Of a DNA stretch of 11,489 bases, positions 6,533 to 11,489 are shown piece after piece (positions within the stretch are counted from its first letter, which is position 1; each line of letters opens with the position of its first letter). The stretch comes from Gammaproteobacteria bacterium (GTDB lineage: Bacteria > Pseudomonadota > Gammaproteobacteria > Diplorickettsiales > Diplorickettsiaceae), in assembly GCA_013288455.1 (NCBI GenBank), contig JABDBU010000021.1:1-11489 (forward strand). The letters are read 5' to 3'. Made by a program: the position numbers and the translations under genes. The notes beneath the pieces were generated by a model. The model ran no database searches. It was given only the letters and a program-made list of their open reading frames with translations, and was not told where the DNA came from.

Positions 6533-8914
6533 ATGATGGAGCGAACACCAAATCTGGACTGCGACCCCATTGAAACAAAAGAATGGTTAAAAGCGTTGTC
6601 GTCTGTTTTAAGAGTCGAAGGCGGTGCTCGAGCTGAATTCTTGATGCAGCAACTCATTAATATGGCGCGACAAAAGGGTTTAGCTTTAGCAGACGCTTTA
6701 GTTACTCCTTATATTAATAGTATCTCAGTCAATGCTGAACCCGCTTTCCCAGGTAATGAAGCATTAGAAGCACGCATTGCGGCTATCATTCGCTGGAATG
6801 CCGTTATGATGGTATTGCGAGCAGGAAAAATTTCTCCAGAATTGGGTGGTCATATTGCTACCTATGCCTCCGCTGCTACTTTATACGAAGTTGGTTTTAA
6901 TCATTTTTTCCGTGCTGCCTCGGATGCGCATGGCGGTGATTTGCTTTACATACAGGGCCATTCTTCCCCAGGCATCTATGCAAGGGCCTTTTTAGAAGGA
7001 CGATTAAGTCATACTCAGCTTGCACATTTTCGTCAAGAAATTGGCGGCCAAGGCATTAGTTCCTATCCACATCCTTGGCTAATGCCAAATTTTTGGCAGT
7101 TTCCCACCGTTTCTATGGGGTTAGGGCCCATGCAGGCGATTTATCAAGCACGCTTTTTAAAATACCTACAGAACCGTAACTTATTACATACGCAAAATAG
7201 AAAAGTATGGGTGTTTTGCGGTGATGGCGAAATGGATGAACCCGAATCACTGGGTGCACTCTCAATTGCGGCACGTGAAAAATTGGATAATCTTATTTTT
7301 GTCATCAATTGTAATTTGCAAAGACTGGATGGCCCAGTTCGTGGAAATGGAAAAATTATACAGGAATTAGAAGGTATTTTTCGTGGCTTTGGCTGGAACG
7401 TCATCAAAGTGATCTGGGGGCGTACGTGGGATGCGCTTTTAGCAAAAGATCAGTTGGGCTTGTTGCAACGTGTGATGATGGAAACCGTTGATGGCGAATA
7501 TCAAAATTGTAGAGCAAGAGATGGTGCCTATGTTAGGGAACATTTTTTTGGAAAATTTCCTGAATTGAGAGCAATGGTAGCAGACTTGAGTGATGAAGAT
7601 ATATGGCGCTTGGAACGAGGAGGCCATGATGCTAAAAAAGTTTACGCTGCTTATAAATTAGCGGTTGAACATATTGGGCAGCCGACGGTTATTTTGGCTA
7701 AAACCATCAAAGGTTATGGTATGGGCTCAGCCGGCGAAGGACAAAATATTACACACCAGCAAAAAAAGATGACACATGAACAACTGCTGTTATTTCGCGA
7801 TCGATTCAAACTGGCGATCAGTGACGAAGAGATTGAAAATTTAAGTTTTCATCATCCCGGAAAAGAAAGTCCTGAAATAGCTTATTTACAAGAAAAACGT
7901 AGAAACTTAGGCGGCTATTTACCTGCACGGCGTATTCGTTGTGAACAAACAGTAACGATACCCGCGCTTGAGGCATTTACCAAGTTATTACAGGATTCCG
8001 GTGCGCGTGAAATCTCTACCACAATGGTCTTTGTAGAAATTTTACGGCAACTTTTAAAAGATAAAATCCTAGGATATCGTATTGTACCCATTGTTCCCGA
8101 TGAGTCACGTACCTTTGGAATGGAAGGTCTGTTTCGTCAGATTGGAATTTATTCACCGGTAGGCCAGCGTTATAAACCAGTAGATGCTGATCAATTAATG
8201 TACTATCGTGAAGACTCGAAAGGTCAGCTGTTGGAAGAAGGAATTAATGAAGGTGGCGCATTTTGTTCTTGGATGGCAGCGGCAACATCGTATAGTACCA
8301 ATAATTTCAGTACGGTCCCTTTTTATATTTATTACGCAATGTTTGGCTATCAACGAATAGGAGATTTTATTTGGGCCGCCGGTGATATGCAAGCACGAGG
8401 ATTTATCTTAGGTGCGACAGCCGGTAGGACCACACTGGCAGGTGAAGGTTTACAACATCAAGATGGTCATAATCTTCTATTTTTTTCAGTCGTTCCAAAT
8501 TGTGTAGCGTATGATCCTTGCTTTTCCTACGAGCTTGCCGTCATTATTCAAAATGGTTTGTTTCGCATGATACAAAATCAAGAAAATGTGTTTTATTACC
8601 TAACATTGATGAACGAAAATTACAAGCATCCGCCCATGCCACAGGGAAGTGAGCTGGGTATTGTCAAGGGTATGTATTTGTTAAAAAAGAGTAGCGCGCT
8701 GAATCGACGACATGTGCAATTACTGGGATCTGGTACCATTTTGAATGAGGTCATTGCAGCAGCGGAGATGCTCGAGAAGGATTATGCAGTAACGGCAGAT
8801 ATCTGGAGCGTCACGAGTTTTTCGGAATTGCGTAAGGAAGCATTGGCAATTGAACGTGATAATTTGTTGCATCCTACTAAACGAGCCAATTGCAGAATAG
8901 TCGCTAAAGTATAA
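6533..8914 (+). CDS. aceE: Pyruvate dehydrogenase E1 component, C-terminally truncated by the repeat junction
   Basis: This is the homodimeric, thiamine diphosphate-dependent E1 subunit of pyruvate dehydrogenase, which decarboxylates pyruvate and passes the acetyl group to E2 (AceF). The first 784 codons align to E. coli AceE (887 residues) with a one-residue offset. They include YIQGHSSPGIYARAFLEGR, the cofactor motif GDGEMDEPES (Asp231 corresponds to E. coli Asp230) followed by NCNLQRLDGPV, the loop His408 (E. coli His407) in NITHQQKKM, and RTFGMEGLFRQIGIYS. At 8885 the frame enters inverted putA sequence, adds nine unrelated residues (ANCRIVAKV) and stops. About 104 residues of the C-terminal domain are missing, as are aceF and lpd, which usually follow. 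An ATG at 6536 is an equally possible start. A GGACGGAGA stretch at 6509-6517 is the nearest purine-rich signal, rather distant. Confidence 0.95.
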   Translation: MMERTPNLDCDPIETKEWLKALSSVLRVEGGARAEFLMQQLINMARQKGLALADALVTPYINSISVNAEPAFPGNEALEARIAAIIRWNAVMMVLRAGKISPELGGHIATYASAATLYEVGFNHFFRAASDAHGGDLLYIQGHSSPGIYARAFLEGRLSHTQLAHFRQEIGGQGISSYPHPWLMPNFWQFPTVSMGLGPMQAIYQARFLKYLQNRNLLHTQNRKVWVFCGDGEMDEPESLGALSIAAREKLDNLIFVINCNLQRLDGPVRGNGKIIQELEGIFRGFGWNVIKVIWGRTWDALLAKDQLGLLQRVMMETVDGEYQNCRARDGAYVREHFFGKFPELRAMVADLSDEDIWRLERGGHDAKKVYAAYKLAVEHIGQPTVILAKTIKGYGMGSAGEGQNITHQQKKMTHEQLLLFRDRFKLAISDEEIENLSFHHPGKESPEIAYLQEKRRNLGGYLPARRIRCEQTVTIPALEAFTKLLQDSGAREISTTMVFVEILRQLLKDKILGYRIVPIVPDESRTFGMEGLFRQIGIYSPVGQRYKPVDADQLMYYREDSKGQLLEEGINEGGAFCSWMAAATSYSTNNFSTVPFYIYYAMFGYQRIGDFIWAAGDMQARGFILGATAGRTTLAGEGLQHQDGHNLLFFSVVPNCVAYDPCFSYELAVIIQNGLFRMIQNQENVFYYLTLMNENYKHPPMPQGSELGIVKGMYLLKKSSALNRRHVQLLGSGTILNEVIAAAEMLEKDYAVTADIWSVTSFSELRKEALAIERDNLLHPTKRANCRIVAKV
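8884..8885. other. Inversion breakpoint joining aceE to antisense putA
   Basis: Plus-strand sequence up to 8884 is aceE (last native residues LLHPTKR). From 8885 it is the reverse complement of putA read back from 2605. The bases just before the join (AACGA) do not match what inverted putA would have there (CTCCC). So any microhomology used would have to lie in the missing aceE continuation, after the join. No transposon end or target duplication is visible. Confidence 0.95.
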
Positions 8915-10137
8915 GCGTTATGTGTGGCAAATTGTGGATAAATTTCTTTTTTGTGCGCAAATAATTTTTTTGCACAGACGACAAAACAAATATCAGTGGA
9001 CACTTTGCGCGTAAACACCGGATAACCTTTTACGCCTTTGACTTGCGCATTTTTAATCTCTGTATCCCAGTAAGCGCCCTTAATCAATCGTACCATCCAG
9101 CGCTTGCCTTGTTTTTGACTAAGCTGGACCAACCAGTCAATCACGAACGGTGCACGTTTCTGATAGGATTGCACAGCTAAGCCAAATCCCTCCCAATTTG
9201 CTAATTCTGGGTCGCAAAATACGGCTTCAATGATATCCAAAGAAATATCTAAGCGATCAGCTTCCTCTGCATCAACGGTTAAACTGATGTTATTTTTCTT
9301 AGCCTGTAGAGCTAAAGATTTAAGCTGACGCACCAAAAACGGAACTACCGTATCTTGTTTTGCCAATTCATAACGAGGATGTAAAGCTGATAATTTGATA
9401 GAAATACCCGGTGCATCCCGCAATGATTTTTCTGGTAACACGTTACCAATAGCACTGATAGCTGACTGATAAGCGAGAAAATAACGCTCTGCATCCTTTG
9501 CAGTACGTGCCGCTTCTCCCAACATATCATAGGAGAAACGATAGCCCTGCGTTTCATATTTCCTGGCACGTGTCAGCGCTTCTGCGATGGTTTGACCCAT
9601 AACAAATTGGCGACCCAGCAACTGCATGGCCTGTTTAACAGAGGCACGAATCACTGGTGCATTACTACGTCCGATGAATCGACGCAATGCAACGCCTAAT
9701 CCACCTTGTTCATCCGATTTAAGTAATTTCCCCGTCAGCAGCAATCCCCAGGTACTGGCATTAACAAAAAAAGATGAACTTTGTCCTAGATGCGATGCCC
9801 AGTCTGCGTGACTGATCTTATCTTCTAGCAGAGCATCAATAGTCGCACTATCAGGAATGCGTAATAGTGCCTCTGCCAAGCACATTAACGCAATACCCTC
9901 CTGGCTGGACAAGCTATATTCATGTAGAAAAGCATCCAGTCCACCTTTCGATAGACGTTTTTTGCGAATTTGCTGCACTAAGTTACGTGCAACTTCGGCA
10001 ATGTTCGAGATAACATCATCCGAAAGCGCAGCTGCTGCGGCCAATTGTTTAACTGCATTACTCTCATCGGCACAATAAGCCCGCGCAATGGCTGTGCGTA
10101 AAGGCTCACTGTTCCGTGAAATTGGGGAGTACGACAT
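8885..10137 (-). pseudogene. putA: 5' fragment of putA (right copy), fused to antisense aceE
   Basis: This holds the first 417 complete codons of putA, identical to the left copy. It ends inside the proline dehydrogenase domain, before the substrate-binding Arg468-Arg469 and the whole aldehyde dehydrogenase half. The frame stays open across the join to 8782. It keeps Ala418 by chance, then adds 33 residues read antisense to aceE (starting RLVGCNKL) that resemble nothing known. The resulting 451-residue product could not catalyse either reaction. It has the same start and ribosome binding site as the intact gene. Confidence 0.95.
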
Positions 10138-10215
10138 TCAAACCTCTCAAAAGCTTACAAAAATTGCTATGTTAGTGTTGTATTGATCGAATTGCATCCG
10201 AGCTTTGGCTAAATG

Positions 10216-10554
10216 TTAATCGTACATCAATTCGTCCAACGGGGTTTTGGCGACGGAACCACCACCTAGGATTAATTCACATAGGACATCCGTAATACAT
10301 AAGTAACGCAGAACGTTAGGCGTTACTCCGTCGAAAGTTACCTTGACCCCCAACAAAGATTGCTCTACTTCACCAAACGTAACACCGATGCCATATCCCA
10401 AACACAGTAAGCAAAGCTGGTCGGCTCTACGCGCAATAGCGGGCAGCAATCCTACTTCAGAAAATACCTCTTCATAAGTAATAATTTTATCTTTGAGGGT
10501 AAAAGTTACTTTCAAAGCCTTTGCAATTGCACACAAAGCTTTCTTTAATTCCAT
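10216..10554 (-). CDS. icmS: Dot/Icm adaptor IcmS (right copy)
   Basis: This is an identical duplicate of the 112-residue IcmS at 936-1274, including the ribosome binding site overlapping the icmT stop and the 78-base gap before putA. It would encode the same DotL-complex adaptor if the duplication is real. The conserved GLLPAIARRADQLC and C-terminal TPLDELMYD are intact. The lack of even one base difference gives no sign of independent evolution, so this copy should not be counted as a second gene until the junction is confirmed. Confidence 0.9.
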   Translation of the reverse strand: MELKKALCAIAKALKVTFTLKDKIITYEEVFSEVGLLPAIARRADQLCLLCLGYGIGVTFGEVEQSLLGVKVTFDGVTPNVLRYLCITDVLCELILGGGSVAKTPLDELMYD

Positions 10555-10560
10555 CGTGTC

Positions 10561-10821
10561 CTACTCTTTCCACCAAGGAATTGCTATTTTGCGTGGTCCT
10601 GCTAAAACCGTGCGTAACCAGCGCAAAAAAACTGTCACCGAAAAGCCATATCGTTCCAACAGGGCAAAAAACGCCATTGCCAGCAATGCTAAAATAAAGC
10701 TCCACACGCGTATGTGAAGCAAAAACAACAGCAAAGGGAAGGCTGCGCGTGCATCTATTAAAAAAAACCGAGGCGTACGAGCTGAATCACGCCAATGCGC
10801 TTCTGTCGGTACTTGAGCCAT
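10561..10821 (-). CDS. icmT: Dot/Icm protein IcmT (right copy)
   Basis: This is an identical duplicate of the 86-residue IcmT at 669-929, with the same GAGGG ribosome binding site and the same upstream intergenic sequence. The conserved HWRDSARTPRFF block and the hydrophobic segment are intact. Its status depends on whether the inverted repeat is a real genomic structure. Confidence 0.9.
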   Translation of the reverse strand: MAQVPTEAHWRDSARTPRFFLIDARAAFPLLLFLLHIRVWSFILALLAMAFFALLERYGFSVTVFLRWLRTVLAGPRKIAIPWWKE

Positions 10822-11114
10822 TTATTACAGCCCTCATTGCCAAAATTTTAGCCACATCACATACGGCAAGGATGATACAACATGTCATATAGAATTTAAA
10901 GTTAGTGTATTGGCTGCCTAATTTTCAGTGCACGAAAAGGAAAGGAAAAAGATACATGTAACGAAGATAACTGAAAATAACGAAGATGAAGATAAGGAAA
11001 TGCAGTATTCTGGAATGGGTCTGATACATACACTTGACTCAATTGAAGCGACCCGCTTTAATACGCAGCTCCTTATCGATTTTTTATCCTTACGCTTTTG
11101 GATGCAGATCTCAA
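10822..11114. other. Divergent intergenic region between icmT and tRNA-Phe (right copy)
   Basis: This is the mirror copy of 376-668. It contains the near-palindrome at 10839-10852, the 10-base direct repeats at 10959-10968 and 10978-10987 (TAACGAAGAT on this strand) and the tRNA-Phe promoter. No gene is supported. Confidence 0.6.
11034..11062 (+). promoter_or_regulatory. Sigma70-type promoter for tRNA-Phe (right copy)
   Basis: TTGACT at 11034-11039 and TTTAAT at 11057-11062 are spaced by 17 bases. The tRNA begins 52 bases after the -10 box. This is the mirror of 428-456. Confidence 0.65.
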
Positions 11115-11190
11115 GGCCGAATAGCTCAGTCGGTAGAGCAGAAGACTGAAAATCTTTGTGTCGGTGGTTCGATTCCGCCTTCGGCCACCA
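11115..11190 (+). tRNA. tRNA-Phe (anticodon GAA), right copy
   Basis: This 76-base tRNA is identical to the one at 300-375. It has the GGCCGAA/TTCGGCC acceptor stem, anticodon GAA in the loop CTGAAAA, TTCGATT in the T loop and an encoded CCA end. Confidence 0.98.
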
Positions 11191-11268
11191 ATTTATTTAA
11201 TCAAACACAGATTCTTGGACGATAAGGGGCTAATTCAATTATTTGTCCAGCTACTATGGAAAATAACG

Positions 11269-11489
11269 ATGCGTTCTACTGCCCGTTTAGCTACTGAACT
11301 TCGACCTGTTTGTATCACGCGTCATTACACTCGGTATGCAGAGGGTTCTGTCTTGATAGAATTTGGCAATACTAAGGTGATATGCAATGCCAGTGTTATG
11401 ACAGGGGTTCCGAAATTTTTAAAAAATTCAGGTCAAGGATGGATTACCGCTGAGTATGGCATGCTGCCTCGCTCGACGCATTCACGTAT
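11269..11489 (+). CDS. rph: RNase PH, N-terminal fragment cut by the window edge (right copy)
   Basis: This is the mirror of 1-221: the first 73 codons of ribonuclease PH, ending after the signature AEYGMLPRSTHSR, with two further bases of codon 74. The start ATG at 11269 lies 78 bases after tRNA-Phe on the same strand, with GGAA at 11258-11261 as a weak ribosome binding site. The catalytic core is not in the window. Confidence 0.95.
   Translation, partial: MRSTARLATELRPVCITRHYTRYAEGSVLIEFGNTKVICNASVMTGVPKFLKNSGQGWITAEYGMLPRSTHSR

Larger units (their letters stand above)
8885..11489 (-). repeat. Right arm of the perfect 2605-bp inverted repeat
   Basis: This is the reverse complement of 1-2605 with no difference seen. 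It carries a 5' putA fragment, icmS and icmT on the minus strand, and tRNA-Phe and partial rph on the plus strand. Because putA is broken here and aceE is cut by the join, this arm is the out-of-context copy. Confidence 0.98.

Noticed and set aside
8846..8893. Inverted 7-mer GCAATTG / CAATTGC (8846-8852 and 8887-8893) flanking the join as a fold-back primer
   Set aside because: The second copy lies after the join in the putA-derived part and the first is 33 bases before it, so pairing would not produce a switch at 8884/8885. A 7-base match is expected by chance.
1..11489. CRISPR array, toxin-antitoxin pair or new defence system
   Set aside because: No regularly spaced short repeats are present, and all sizeable frames are accounted for by known families or by the duplication.

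Overview
The window looks like chromosomal DNA of a gammaproteobacterium of the order Legionellales. The main evidence is a complete icmT-icmS pair, two genes of the Dot/Icm (type IVB) secretion system. They sit among housekeeping genes whose proteins read as gammaproteobacterial: RNase PH, PutA, AmpE and the homodimeric AceE. The moderately AT-rich base composition fits a host-associated member of the order. Genus cannot be decided from sequence alone.

The dominant structure is a perfect inverted duplication. Bases 1-2605 are the reverse complement of 8885-11489, so any position p pairs with 11490-p. The 6279-base centre (2606-8884) is single copy. Each arm holds the first 73 codons of rph, tRNA-Phe(GAA) with a good sigma70-type promoter, a divergent intergenic region, icmT, icmS and the 5' part of putA.

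Read from the left, the original chromosome order is rph and tRNA-Phe on the minus strand. Divergent from them on the plus strand come icmT, icmS, putA, a kefB-like antiporter gene, ampE and aceE. At 8884/8885 the aceE reading frame breaks off, about 100 codons short of its expected end, and the sequence turns back into the minus strand of putA. From there it replays the left arm in reverse and stops at exactly the base where the window began. The right-hand copies are therefore duplicates: icmT, icmS, tRNA-Phe and partial rph are identical, and putA is a 5' fragment.

Perfect identity, a breakpoint inside two core genes and mirror-exact ends favour a fold-back chimera (template switching during amplification or library preparation, or an assembly hairpin). 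A very recent real inverted duplication cannot be excluded from the sequence. No mobile element, integrase, CRISPR array or new defence or secretion system is visible.

Functionally, icmT/icmS serve effector export. PutA oxidises proline to glutamate. The kefB-like protein is a monovalent cation/proton antiporter lacking its usual regulatory domain. AmpE is an inner-membrane protein of the AmpE/CobD family. AceE is the E1 subunit of pyruvate dehydrogenase. RNase PH trims RNA 3' ends, including those of tRNAs. putA and the kefB-like gene are tightly coupled; the other plus-strand genes are spaced by roughly 50-80 bases.
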